DNA of 36,260 nt from NCBI GenBank assembly GCA_903899845.1, contig CAIUKV010000205.1:1-36260 (forward strand), written 5' to 3'. This DNA is from an uncultured Actinomycetes bacterium. GTDB lineage: Bacteria > Actinomycetota > Acidimicrobiia > IMCC26256 > PALSA-555. The translations under genes and the position numbers were made by a program. A model generated the notes under the pieces. That model ran no database searches. It was not told the origin of the DNA and was given only the letters and a program-made list of their open reading frames with translations. Positions 1-7,374 of the stretch are shown here, piece after piece; within the stretch, counting starts at the first letter, position 1; each line of letters begins with the position of its first letter.

Positions 1-1169
1 CACCGGTGGCGCCGGCCCCGGACGAGCCGCACCGGCCGCGCCACCGACGCCGGTCGCCGGACCGACCCGACCGCCTCGCGGTAGACGGCCTCGTACTCCT
101 CGGCCAGGCGGGCCATCGACAGGGCCTCGGCCCGGGCCCGGCCCGCGGCCGCGACCGCCCCGCGCGCCGCCGGGTCGTCGAGCAGAGCCTGCAGCGCCGC
201 GCGCAGCGCGTCGGTGTCGCCCGGGGGGACCAGGCGGGCCTCGGCCCCGGTGCGGGCCACCGCCCGGTACCCGGTGAGGTCGGACGCGACCACGGCCGTG
301 CCCGCCGCCATGCCCTCGAGCAGCACCACCCCGAAGGACTCGCCCTCGATCGACGGGAAGCAGGCGATGGTCGCGCCCCGGAGCCGCCGCGCCTTCTCGG
401 TCTCCCCCACCCGCCCGAGCCACTCCACCCCGGACACGCCCCGGGCGGTCAGCTCGGCGGTCTGGGGACCGGTGCTGGCCACCCACAGGCGGGCGGGCCG
501 GCCGAGGCCGGCGAACGCGTCGAGCAGGACCGCGAGGCCCTTGCGGGGCTCGTGGCGACCGACGAAGAAGATCGCGGGCTCGGCGCTCGGCCAGGGCTCG
601 GCCTCGGCGTACCGGTCGAGCTCGACGCCGTTGAACAGGATCCGGCACTCGACGCCGAAGGCCTGCTCGACGTCGCGGCTCGCCTCCGGTGAGACCGCGA
701 CGCACACGGTGAGCCGGTCGACCATGCGTTGGAGCGGCCGGCGCAGCGCGGCGTACCACTTGTTGTACCCCGAGTGGTACGACGCGTGGAAGGTCCCGAC
801 GAGGGGCAGCTCGGTGCCCACGAGCGCGGCGTGGGTCGGCCCGGGCGACAGCGGCTCGTGGAGGTGGACGACGTCGGGGGCGAAGCTGCGCAGCGCCTCG
901 AGGGTCCGCGCCGCGGCCAGGTGGTTCGACGTGATCGGCGCGATCGAGCCGTTGATCGCGACGCGCCTCGTAGGGCCGACGGTGGTGATCCCGGGCTCCG
1001 GCGGCGGGCCGTCGCACGGCGCGATGACGCGGACGTCGTGGCCCCGGTGCCGCAGGGCGTGGGCGAGGCCGAGGATCTGCCCCTGCACGCCGCCGAACAC
1101 CGAGAGCGAGTACGGGCCCAAGAGGGCCACCCGCAGGGGGCGCTCGGCCACCGGGACGGTTCCGGTCAC
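1..1169 (-). CDS. pimA: PimA-like phosphatidylinositol mannosyltransferase (C-terminus cut by window edge)
   Basis: GT-B glycosyltransferase (GT4 type) expected to transfer the first mannose from GDP-mannose to phosphatidylinositol at the inner face of the membrane. About 389 residues are visible with no stop before base 1; PimA proteins are usually about 370-390 residues, so little is missing. Seen in the translation: an N-terminal Rossmann start with the Gly-rich loop GGVQ (residues 26-29), a VHLHEP segment near residue 110, FVGRHEPRKG at the start of the C-terminal domain, and the EX7E motif ESFGVVLLE (E277, E285) followed by GMAAG. The GTG start overlaps the patA stop as GTGA, implying translational coupling. 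The neighbours (pgsA, patA) are the PIM pathway partners, which supports PimA over a generic glycosyltransferase. Acceptor specificity is inferred, not seen. Confidence 0.87.
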   Translation of the reverse strand, partial: MTGTVPVAERPLRVALLGPYSLSVFGGVQGQILGLAHALRHRGHDVRVIAPCDGPPPEPGITTVGPTRRVAINGSIAPITSNHLAAARTLEALRSFAPDVVHLHEPLSPGPTHAALVGTELPLVGTFHASYHSGYNKWYAALRRPLQRMVDRLTVCVAVSPEASRDVEQAFGVECRILFNGVELDRYAEAEPWPSAEPAIFFVGRHEPRKGLAVLLDAFAGLGRPARLWVASTGPQTAELTARGVSGVEWLGRVGETEKARRLRGATIACFPSIEGESFGVVLLEGMAAGTAVVASDLTGYRAVARTGAEARLVPPGDTDALRAALQALLDDPAARGAVAAAGRARAEALSMARLAEEYEAVYREAVGSVRRPASVARPVRLVRGRRHR

Positions 1170-2077
1170 GCAGCGCCGCCGGGCGCGCCGACCCGGTCGC
1201 TCGGCCAGTTGGGCTGCATCAGGAGCCACTGCTCCGGGCGCTCCCGGATCGCCACCTCGAGGTGGCGCACCACCTCCGTGGTCACCCGGGTGACGTCGTC
1301 GCGGAGGCGACCCTGGCGGACCGCCGGGATCGGCGCGCCGATCCGACCGACGTAGCCGGAACCGGCGATGTACACGGATCCGGGGAGCAGCGCGGCCCCG
1401 GTGCGCAGCGCGAGCAGCGCAGGTCCGCCCGGGACGGTCGTGGTCTCGCCGAAGAAGTCGACCGGGATCCCGCCGCCGGCGATGTCGCGGTCGGCGACCA
1501 GGCACACGATCCGGTTGGCCGCCAGCGCCCGGGTCACCTCGGCCGCCGATTCCGGGCCGAGCGGGATCACCTCGATGCCGATCCGCCGACGCGCGGCCAT
1601 GAACCACTCGAACAGCGCAGGCGGCTCGACCCGCTCGGCCACGGCGACCACGGGGTAGCCGCGGGCCGCGAGGTTCGCCCCGGCCAGATCCCAGTTGCCC
1701 AGGTGCGGGAGCGCGAGGATCGCGCCCCGACCCGCGGCCCGGGCCGCGTCGAGGTGCTCGGCGCCCTCCAGGTCGAGGCTGTCCAGGATCTCCTGACGCG
1801 TCATCGTCGGGAGGCGGAAGAACTCGTGCCAGTACCGCGCGTAGTTGGCGAACACCTCGTCGACCGCCCGGTCCAGCGCCGCGCCGCGCAGGGCGCCTCC
1901 GGTCACGCGCCCGAGGGTGCGCGCGACCTGGGCCCGGCGGACCGGCTGGGCGACGCGCATCGCCCGAGCCAGGCCGTCGGCGACCACCTCACCGACCGCG
2001 GGCGGGACGACCCGCGCGAGCTCAGCGCCGGCCCGGTACGCGAGATAGGCGGCGTGACCGCGGACGTCGTCGATCAT
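1166..2077 (-). CDS. patA: PatA-like phosphatidylinositol mannoside acyltransferase
   Basis: A 303-residue member of the lysophospholipid/lauroyl acyltransferase family (LpxL/HtrB-like). In actinobacteria the member in this position acylates the mannose of PIM using acyl-CoA, at the cytoplasmic membrane. The catalytic HX4D motif is seen as HLGNWD (H125, D130). A later stretch VADRDIAGGGIPVDFFGE and the ending EQWLLMQPNW also fit the family. The ATG start lies inside the 3' end of pgsA (56-bp overlap). The stop overlaps the GTG of pimA as GTGA. The order pgsA-patA-pimA matches the mycobacterial PIM cluster, which is the basis for the specific name. A generic membrane acyltransferase is the alternative. 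Confidence 0.88.
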   Translation of the reverse strand: MIDDVRGHAAYLAYRAGAELARVVPPAVGEVVADGLARAMRVAQPVRRAQVARTLGRVTGGALRGAALDRAVDEVFANYARYWHEFFRLPTMTRQEILDSLDLEGAEHLDAARAAGRGAILALPHLGNWDLAGANLAARGYPVVAVAERVEPPALFEWFMAARRRIGIEVIPLGPESAAEVTRALAANRIVCLVADRDIAGGGIPVDFFGETTTVPGGPALLALRTGAALLPGSVYIAGSGYVGRIGAPIPAVRQGRLRDDVTRVTTEVVRHLEVAIRERPEQWLLMQPNWPSDRVGAPGGAA

Positions 2078-2726
2078 CGGGAGCCCGGCCCTCGGTCGGA
2101 GCGGGGGTCGGCGCCGGGGGGTCGGCGGTCGGGGCGGGCGGTTCCGGGGGCGCGACGCTGGCCTGGCGCCACACCATGACGAAGCGGTGGACCGCGGTCA
2201 CCGCCGTCAGGGCGAGCATCACCCACATCACCGGCACGAGGACGTCGAAGCACAGCCCCACCGCCAGGAGCACCATCCGCTCGGCCCGCTCCATGAGCCC
2301 GCCCCGGGCGGAGTACCCGAGCGACTCGGCCCGGGCCCGCTCGTACGTGATGAGCATCGAGCAGGCGAGCACGGCGAGGACGAGCACCGGGAGGTACCGG
2401 CCCTCGGCGGCGAGGTACCACGCGACCCCCCCGAACAGCAGGGCGTCGGCGACGCGGTCGGACACCGAGTCGAAGAACGCACCCCGGGGACCCGCCTTGC
2501 CGCTGTAGCGGGCCACGGAGCCGTCGAGGAGGTCGGGCACGCCGGTGAGGATCACCCCGACGAACCCGAGCATCAGGTGGCCCTGGCCGATCGCGACGGC
2601 GGTGGCCGCCGCCACGAGCAGCCCCACCACGGTCAGGCCGTCGGCGGACACCCCGATGCGGTGCAGCCCCCGACCGAGGGGGTCGAGCAGCCGCTCGGCG
2701 TTGCTGCGCCAGCGTCCGTCGAGCAT
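2022..2726 (-). CDS. pgsA: CDP-alcohol phosphatidyltransferase, phosphatidylinositol phosphate synthase type
   Basis: A 234-residue integral membrane enzyme of the CDP-alcohol phosphatidyltransferase family. The full active-site motif D-x2-DG-x2-AR-x8-G-x3-D-x3-D is present at D65, D68, G69, A72, R73, G82, D86 and D90. Several hydrophobic helices follow, and the protein ends in a Pro/Arg-rich cytoplasmic-looking tail from about residue 190. The expected reaction condenses CDP-diacylglycerol with inositol phosphate to give phosphatidylinositol phosphate, the precursor for PatA and PimA next door. The ATG is preceded by a GGAGGA ribosome site about 11 nt upstream. Upstream lies a 16-bp tandem repeat array. 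The low-complexity tail is encoded partly by the 56 bp shared with patA. Phosphatidylglycerophosphate synthase is the main alternative; the neighbours favour the inositol role. Confidence 0.88.
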   Translation of the reverse strand: MLDGRWRSNAERLLDPLGRGLHRIGVSADGLTVVGLLVAAATAVAIGQGHLMLGFVGVILTGVPDLLDGSVARYSGKAGPRGAFFDSVSDRVADALLFGGVAWYLAAEGRYLPVLVLAVLACSMLITYERARAESLGYSARGGLMERAERMVLLAVGLCFDVLVPVMWVMLALTAVTAVHRFVMVWRQASVAPPEPPAPTADPPAPTPAPTEGRAPDDRRRPRSRRLSRVPGRR

Positions 2727-2742
2727 GGGGGGCGGAATCCTC

Positions 2743-2926
2743 CGGGTCGGGGCCGGTGCGGGTCGGGGCCGGTGCGGGTCGGGGCCGGTGCGGGTCGGGG
2801 CCGGTGCGGGTCGGGGCCGGTGCGGGTCGGGGCCGGTTCGGGTCGGGGCCGGTTCGGGTCGGGGCCGGTGCGGGTCGGGGCCGGTGCGGGTCGGGGCCGG
2901 TGCGGGTCGGGGCCGTTGCGGGTCGG
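2743..2926. repeat. 16-bp tandem repeat array, 11 full copies plus a partial one
   Basis: The unit CGGGTCGGGGCCGGTG runs head to tail from 2743 to 2918, followed by 8 bases of a twelfth copy. Copies 6 and 7 (2823-2854) end in GGTT and copy 11 (2903-2918) has CCGTTG; the rest are identical. There are no spacers, so this is not a CRISPR array. It fills most of the 268-nt gap between the small membrane protein and pgsA and lies just upstream of the pgsA ribosome site, so it would sit in the pgsA leader or promoter region. Confidence 0.97.
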
Positions 2927-2940
2927 CGATGTCGCCGACC
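2921..2940. terminator. Hairpin between the small membrane protein gene and pgsA; candidate terminator
   Basis: A perfect inverted repeat: GGTCGGCGA and TCGCCGACC separated by TG. It starts 55 nt past the stop of the small membrane protein gene on the minus strand. It has no U-run, so if it stops transcription it does so as a GC-rich actinobacterial-type hairpin. The structure is seen; the function is inferred. Confidence 0.45.
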
Positions 2941-2994
2941 GACCGCAGGGTACCCCCGGGACGGCGACGGGCGCCGCTGGGCCCCGGGTCCGGC

Positions 2995-3510
2995 TCAGGC
3001 GCCCGACGCGGGGGCCGGCCCCCCGAGGCCGAAGGCCGACCAGTCCTCCGGGTTGCGCTCGGTGTACTCGCCCAGGACCGAGCCGTCGACCCCGTCGAGC
3101 TCGACCAGCCCCCGCATCGAGGGGGGATCGTCGGCCGAGTAGCACAGGATGCGCCACGACGGGCGCGACCGCAGACCCCGAAACCCGAGCTGCCCCGAGC
3201 TGTGGCCCACGGGGAACCCCACGGTCCGGCTCGCGACCGTGAGCGCCCCGGTCTGGTCGACCCGCAACGGCCACGCCGCGAGGAGGTGGTACCCGCCGAT
3301 CAGGCCGAGGAGGACGGCCGCACCGGCGAGCCCGCGGTTCCCGCTGGTGACGGCGCCCACCGCGCAGACCGCGGCGGTGACCAGGTAGCACGTGCCGGCG
3401 ATGCGGCGGCGGTGCGTGCCCGGGAACTGGTACGGCCCGACCAGCGCGGTGACGTCGAGGTCCTCGGGGAGCGCGTCGTGCTCCCTGCCGGCGTCGGGTC
3501 CCTCGGCCAC
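2995..3510 (-). CDS. Small two-helix membrane protein of unknown function
   Basis: A 171-residue protein I do not recognise. The N-terminal 35 residues are charged and cytoplasmic-looking. Two hydrophobic helices follow (about residues 37-54 and 60-80), then a soluble C-terminal region of about 90 residues with alternating short strands, possibly a PH-like fold (guess). The ending is Gly/Ala/Pro-rich. The GTG start is supported by a -10-like TAGGTT ending 7 nt before it and by the lack of a Shine-Dalgarno. It lies between the HIT gene and pgsA, a place where mycobacteria have no gene, so a link to PIM or phospholipid metabolism is possible but only by position. It appears to be its own transcription unit, flanked by tandem repeats on both sides. 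No catalytic motif was seen. Confidence 0.75.
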   Translation of the reverse strand: MAEGPDAGREHDALPEDLDVTALVGPYQFPGTHRRRIAGTCYLVTAAVCAVGAVTSGNRGLAGAAVLLGLIGGYHLLAAWPLRVDQTGALTVASRTVGFPVGHSSGQLGFRGLRSRPSWRILCYSADDPPSMRGLVELDGVDGSVLGEYTERNPEDWSAFGLGGPAPASGA

Positions 3511-3517
3511 GTCGGCG

Positions 3518-3523
3518 AACCTA
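3518..3523 (-). promoter_or_regulatory. Candidate leaderless -10 element (TAGGTT) for the small membrane protein gene
   Basis: TAGGTT on the minus strand, then 7 nt, then GTG. The spacing puts the transcription start at or next to the start codon. There is no Shine-Dalgarno. No -35 is obvious. Confidence 0.55.
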
Positions 3524-3544
3524 GCCGTCGCGACGCTTCGCCAC

Positions 3545-3604
3545 CTCAGGGTGCGACTCAGGGTGCGACTCAGGGTGCGACCCAGGGTGCGACCCAGGGT
3601 GCCG
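3545..3604. repeat. 12-bp tandem repeat, 5 copies
   Basis: The unit CTCAGGGTGCGA is repeated at 3545, 3557 and 3569, then the variants CCCAGGGTGCGA (3581) and CCCAGGGTGCCG (3593). It fills the space just past the HIT gene stop and upstream of the small membrane protein promoter. No protein is likely encoded here. Confidence 0.95.
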
Positions 3605-3610
3605 GCGCGC

Positions 3611-4099
3611 TCAGTGCTCCCAGGCCGCCCGGATGCGGGCCAGGGTGTCGGGCAGCGCCTCGGGGAGCACGCGGGTCTCGGCGACCGTCGTCATGAAGTT
3701 GGTGTCGGCGTCCCAGCGGGGCACCACGTGCACGTGGAGGTGGCCCGGGACGCCCGCACCGGCCGCCGCACCCAGGTTGATGCCCACGTTCACGCCGTCG
3801 GGCCGGTAGGCCCGCTTCACGGCGGCCGTCGTCCACTGCACGAGTCCCATCACCTCGGCGGCCTCGTCGGGGGTCAGGTGCTCGAGGTTCCCCTCGTGCC
3901 GGTCGACCACCACCATGACGTGCCCGCTCGTGTACGGGTAGGCGTTGCAGACCACGAACGCCTGCGCGCCGCGGGCGATCACCAGGGCGTCGTCGTCGTC
4001 GGGCGCGGCGGCGAGCGCGCACATCACGCAGTCGACCGCCTCGCCGTGCCCTCCGACGTAGGCGGCCCGCCACCCGGCCCAGAGTCGCTCGATCGCCAC
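3611..4099 (-). CDS. HIT-family nucleotide hydrolase/phosphorylase
   Basis: A 162-residue histidine-triad protein. The catalytic motif HLHVHVVPRW is present with H120, H122 and H124. An N-terminal CVMC pair (C24, C27) could bind zinc, as in the HIT branch related to Ap4A phosphorylase. The FVVCNAYPYTSGHVMVV segment is the usual nucleotide-binding strand region. Substrates in this branch are dinucleoside polyphosphates or nucleoside phosphoramidates; the exact one cannot be read here. The GTG start has a good GGAGG site 5 nt upstream and lies 25 nt past the thrS stop, so the two genes are probably cotranscribed. The same thrS-HIT-pgsA order occurs in mycobacteria. The thrS/HIT junction holds a 10-bp direct duplication. 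Confidence 0.9.
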   Translation of the reverse strand: MAIERLWAGWRAAYVGGHGEAVDCVMCALAAAPDDDDALVIARGAQAFVVCNAYPYTSGHVMVVVDRHEGNLEHLTPDEAAEVMGLVQWTTAAVKRAYRPDGVNVGINLGAAAGAGVPGHLHVHVVPRWDADTNFMTTVAETRVLPEALPDTLARIRAAWEH

Positions 4100-4110
4100 G
4101 GTTGCCTCCG

Positions 4111-4130
4111 GCGTTCAGCGGCGTTCAGCG
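4111..4130. repeat. 10-bp direct duplication at the thrS/HIT junction
   Basis: GCGTTCAGCG occurs twice back to back (4111-4120 and 4121-4130). On the minus strand each copy carries a TGA. The first TGA reached ends thrS; the second is out of frame. It looks like a slippage duplication of the stop region. Confidence 0.9.
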
Positions 4131-6098
4131 GCGCCCGGCGAGCGCCCGGTCGAGCTCCCGCACGAACTCGTCGAGGGACACCCCGCGCTCGGGCCGCTCC
4201 TCCCCCCGGCGGTTCACCCCGACCGTGCCGCCGGTGACGTCGTCGTCGCCCACGACCAGCACGTACGGCACCTTCTCCACCTTGGCCCGGCGGACACGCG
4301 CGCCCAGGGTGTCGGCACTGGCGTCGTGCACCTCGACCCGGACGCCGCTGCCGCGGAGCCGGGCCGCGACCTCGTGGGCGTAGGCATCGTGCCGGTCGGC
4401 CACCGCGAGGACCGCGACCTGGACCGGGGCGAGCCACGCCGGGAACGCACCGGCGTAGTGCTCCAGCAGGATCGCGAAGAACCGCTCGATCGATCCGAAC
4501 AGGGCGCGGTGGATCATGATCGGACGGTGGCGCTCGTTGTCGGCACCGACGTAGTGCAGGTCGAACCGCTGGGGCAGCTGGAAGTCGACCTGGATCGTCG
4601 AGACCTGCCACGTGCGCCCGATCGCGTCACGGGCCTGGACCGAGATCTTCGGACCGTAGAACGCACCCCCGCCCTCGTCGAGCACCAGCTCCAGCCCGGC
4701 GCCCTCGGCGACCGACCGGAGCGCCGCCGTGGCCTCGTCCCACTCCTCGTCGGTGCCGACGGCCTTGCCCTCGGGTCGGGTGGACAGCTCGAGGTAGAAG
4801 TCGTCGAGGCCGTAGTCGGAGAGCAGGTCGAGCACGAAGCGGAGGATCGACCGGAGCTCGGCGTCCATCTGGTCCTTGGTGCAGAAGATGTGCGCGTCGT
4901 CTTGGGTCAGGCCCCGTACCCGGGTCAGGCCGTGCACCACGCCGGAGCGCTCGTAGCGGTACACGGTGCCGAACTCGAAGAACCGCAGCGGCAGCTCGCG
5001 GTACGACCGCAAGCGGCTCCGGTAGATCAGGATGTGGAACGGGCAGTTCATCGGCTTGAGGTAGTAGGTGTCGCCCTCGCCGCCGTCGCCCTCGTGCAGG
5101 TGCATGGGCGGGAACATGCCGTCGGCGAACCAGTCCAGGTGCCCCGACGTCTCGAACAGGTTCGCCTTGGTGATGTGGGGTGAGTTGACGAAGGAGTACC
5201 CGGCCTCCTCGTGACGCCGCCGGGAGTAGTCCTCCATCACCGTGCGGACCAACGCTCCCTTCGGGTGGAACACGGGCAGGCCCGAGCCGATCTCCTCGGG
5301 GAACGAGAACAGGTCGAGCTCCTGGCCGAGGCGCCGGTGGTCGCGCCGCTCGGCCTCGGCCAGCCGGTGGAGGTGGGCCTCGAGCGCCTCGCGCGACTCC
5401 CACGCGGTCCCGTAGATGCGCTGCAGCTGGGGCCCGTGCTCGTCGCCCCGCCAGTACGCGCCGGCCACCCGCATGAGGGCGAAGGCCCCGAGCCGGCCGG
5501 TGTGCGGGACGTGGGGCCCCCGGCACAGGTCGACGAACTCGGACCCGTCGGCGCGGGGGTTGCGGTAGAGCGAGACCACCGACCCCTCGCCCACCTCGGA
5601 CGCGTCGACCTTCTCGATGATGTCGAGCTTGTAGGGCTGGTCGGCGAAGACCGCCGTGCCGGTGTCGCGGTCGACCTCCTCGCGCACGAAGGGCTGGTCG
5701 GCGGCCACGATCTCGTGCATCCGGGCTGCGATCCGCTCGAGGTCGGCCTCGGTGAAGTGGGCCCCGCCCGGGAGCTCGAAGTCGTAGTAGAAGCCGTCGG
5801 CGATGGCCGGCCCGATCGCGTAGCGGGCCCCCGGGAACAGGTCGGTGACCGCCTGGGCCAGCACGTGGGCGGTCGAGTGGCGCAGCACCTCGCGCCCGGC
5901 GTCGCTCGCGGGCACCACGATCTCGAGCACCACGTCGCCGGGGAGGGGCCGGCCCAGGTCCCACCACTCGCCGTCGACCCGGGCGGCCACGGCGTCGCGG
6001 GCGAGCCGGCGCCCGATGGCCGCGGCCACCTCGGCCGGGGTCGCGCCGGGATCGACGGTGCGGGTCGACCCGTCGGGCAGCGTGATGGTCAGGGCCAC
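4125..6098 (-). CDS. thrS: Threonyl-tRNA synthetase
   Basis: A 657-residue class II aminoacyl-tRNA synthetase that charges tRNA-Thr in the cytoplasm. An N-terminal TGS domain (about 1-63) leads to the editing domain, which contains HSTAH (H74, H78). In the catalytic core the zinc ligands are seen as C352 (MNCPF), H403 (DDAHIF) and H530 (MIHRALFGS), and the anticodon-binding domain follows to the end. The reading frame is open further upstream, but the extension is Pro/Ala-rich and overlaps mshC. GTG at 6098 gives the family start ALTITLPDGS and has a TACCGT element 6 nt upstream, so it was chosen. No T-box leader is possible in the 85-nt gap. It heads the thrS-HIT unit, followed by the phospholipid genes. 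Confidence 0.97.
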   Translation of the reverse strand: MALTITLPDGSTRTVDPGATPAEVAAAIGRRLARDAVAARVDGEWWDLGRPLPGDVVLEIVVPASDAGREVLRHSTAHVLAQAVTDLFPGARYAIGPAIADGFYYDFELPGGAHFTEADLERIAARMHEIVAADQPFVREEVDRDTGTAVFADQPYKLDIIEKVDASEVGEGSVVSLYRNPRADGSEFVDLCRGPHVPHTGRLGAFALMRVAGAYWRGDEHGPQLQRIYGTAWESREALEAHLHRLAEAERRDHRRLGQELDLFSFPEEIGSGLPVFHPKGALVRTVMEDYSRRRHEEAGYSFVNSPHITKANLFETSGHLDWFADGMFPPMHLHEGDGGEGDTYYLKPMNCPFHILIYRSRLRSYRELPLRFFEFGTVYRYERSGVVHGLTRVRGLTQDDAHIFCTKDQMDAELRSILRFVLDLLSDYGLDDFYLELSTRPEGKAVGTDEEWDEATAALRSVAEGAGLELVLDEGGGAFYGPKISVQARDAIGRTWQVSTIQVDFQLPQRFDLHYVGADNERHRPIMIHRALFGSIERFFAILLEHYAGAFPAWLAPVQVAVLAVADRHDAYAHEVAARLRGSGVRVEVHDASADTLGARVRRAKVEKVPYVLVVGDDDVTGGTVGVNRRGEERPERGVSLDEFVRELDRALAGRR

Positions 6099-6104
6099 GG
6101 GCGG

Positions 6105-6110
6105 ACGGTA
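6105..6110 (-). promoter_or_regulatory. Candidate leaderless -10 element (TACCGT) for thrS
   Basis: TACCGT, 6 nt, then the chosen GTG of thrS. No Shine-Dalgarno is present. The placement fits transcription starting at the first base of the start codon. Confidence 0.6.
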
Positions 6111-6183
6111 CCAGCGGCGGTCGGGCCCTCCGGGGGTGCGCGCCGGATCGGCGGCCGGACCCGCGACCGGGTCGGCCGCCGGG

Positions 6184-7374
6184 TCAGTGGCCGGTGAGCG
6201 GGCGGCGGAGATCGACGCCGACGAGCGCGGCGAGGTCGCACAGCCCGTCGGCCGCGCCCGGGTCGGCACCGCCGGAGAGGATCGCGCTGGCCAGGTCGTC
6301 GAGCGCCTCGAGTGCCCGGGGGGCGTCGAGGTCGTCGTCGAGCGCGCGCCGGACGCGGTCGGCGAAGGGCCGCGGATCGGGTCCGGTGCCGGCCCCGACC
6401 GCGGCGTGGAGCCGGCGGAGCAGCGCGGTCCCCTCGTCGAGGTCGGTGTCGTACCACTCGAAGCCGGCCCGGTAGTGGTGGCGCATGAGCGCGAGACGGA
6501 TCGCCCGGGGGTCGGCCACCGTGAGCAGGTCGCTCACGAACACGAGGTTGCCGAGCGACTTGCTCATCTTCTCGCCCTCGTACGAGACCATGGCCGAGTG
6601 CATCCAGTGGTTGCAGAAGCGCGCGCCGGTCACGCTCTCGCTCTGGGCCACCTCGCACTCGTGATGGGGGAAGATCAGATCGGTCCCACCGCCGTGCAGG
6701 TCGAGGGTCGGACCGAGGTTCTCGATCGCCATCACCGAGCACTCCACGTGCCACCCGGGTCGTCCCACGCCGAACGGACCCCGCCAGGCGGGCTCGTCGG
6801 GCAGCGACGGCTGCCACAGCACGAAGTCCAGCGGATCCCGCCGGTGCGGGTCGTCGGGCTTGCCGCCGCGCGCCCGGGCGAGGCGGACCATGTGGTCGGC
6901 CGGGTAGTGCGACAGCTCGCCGAAGCGGGGGAAGGTCGACACGTCGAAGTACACGGTGCCGTGGGTGAGGTACGCATGACCGGCGTCGAGGAGCCGGTTC
7001 ACCATGTCGATGATCCCCGGGATCGCCTCGGTGGCGCGGGGCTCGGCCACGGGCGGACGCATCTCGAGGGCGGCCATGTCGGAGTGGAACCGGGCGAGCT
7101 CGCGGTCGGCGAGCTCGAGGTACGGCACTCCGAGCTCACGCGCCTTGGGCAGGATCGAGTCGTCGACGTCGGTCACGTTGCGGACCATGCGCACCTCGTG
7201 CCCGAGGTCCTCGAGCCGCCGGATGAGCAGGTCGTACGCGAGGTAGGTCGCGGCGTGTCCGAGGTGGGTGGAGTCGTAGGGGGTGATCCCGCACACGTAC
7301 ATGCGGACGACCGGACCCGGCTCGAACGGGACCACCTGACGGCGGGCGGTGTCGAACAGGCGCACCGTCGTCAC
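6184..7374 (-). CDS. mshC: Cysteine:glucosaminyl-inositol ligase of mycothiol synthesis (MshC)
   Basis: A 396-residue CysRS-like enzyme. MshC joins L-cysteine to GlcN-Ins using ATP, the third dedicated step of mycothiol formation in the cytosol. The start reads MYVCGITPYDSTHLGHAATY: C28 is a zinc ligand, THLGH (36-40) is the HIGH-type motif, and the ITPYDxTHLGHA wording is typical of MshC rather than CysS. Other zinc ligands are C212 (HVECS) and H237/H238 with E240 in HHECE. KMSKS lies at 269-273. At 396 residues it is shorter than most CysS and close to MshC. The GTG start overlaps the npdG stop as GTGA. A true CysS is the alternative, with lower likelihood. Confidence 0.88.
   Translation of the reverse strand: MTTVRLFDTARRQVVPFEPGPVVRMYVCGITPYDSTHLGHAATYLAYDLLIRRLEDLGHEVRMVRNVTDVDDSILPKARELGVPYLELADRELARFHSDMAALEMRPPVAEPRATEAIPGIIDMVNRLLDAGHAYLTHGTVYFDVSTFPRFGELSHYPADHMVRLARARGGKPDDPHRRDPLDFVLWQPSLPDEPAWRGPFGVGRPGWHVECSVMAIENLGPTLDLHGGGTDLIFPHHECEVAQSESVTGARFCNHWMHSAMVSYEGEKMSKSLGNLVFVSDLLTVADPRAIRLALMRHHYRAGFEWYDTDLDEGTALLRRLHAAVGAGTGPDPRPFADRVRRALDDDLDAPRALEALDDLASAILSGGADPGAADGLCDLAALVGVDLRRPLTGH

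Noticed and set aside
2743-2926. A CRISPR array
   Set aside because: The units are contiguous 16-mers with no spacers, and no cas gene is nearby.
6099-6269. A 57-residue N-terminal extension of ThrS
   Set aside because: It is Pro/Ala/Arg-rich, overlaps mshC, and the TGS domain starts properly at the GTG at 6098.
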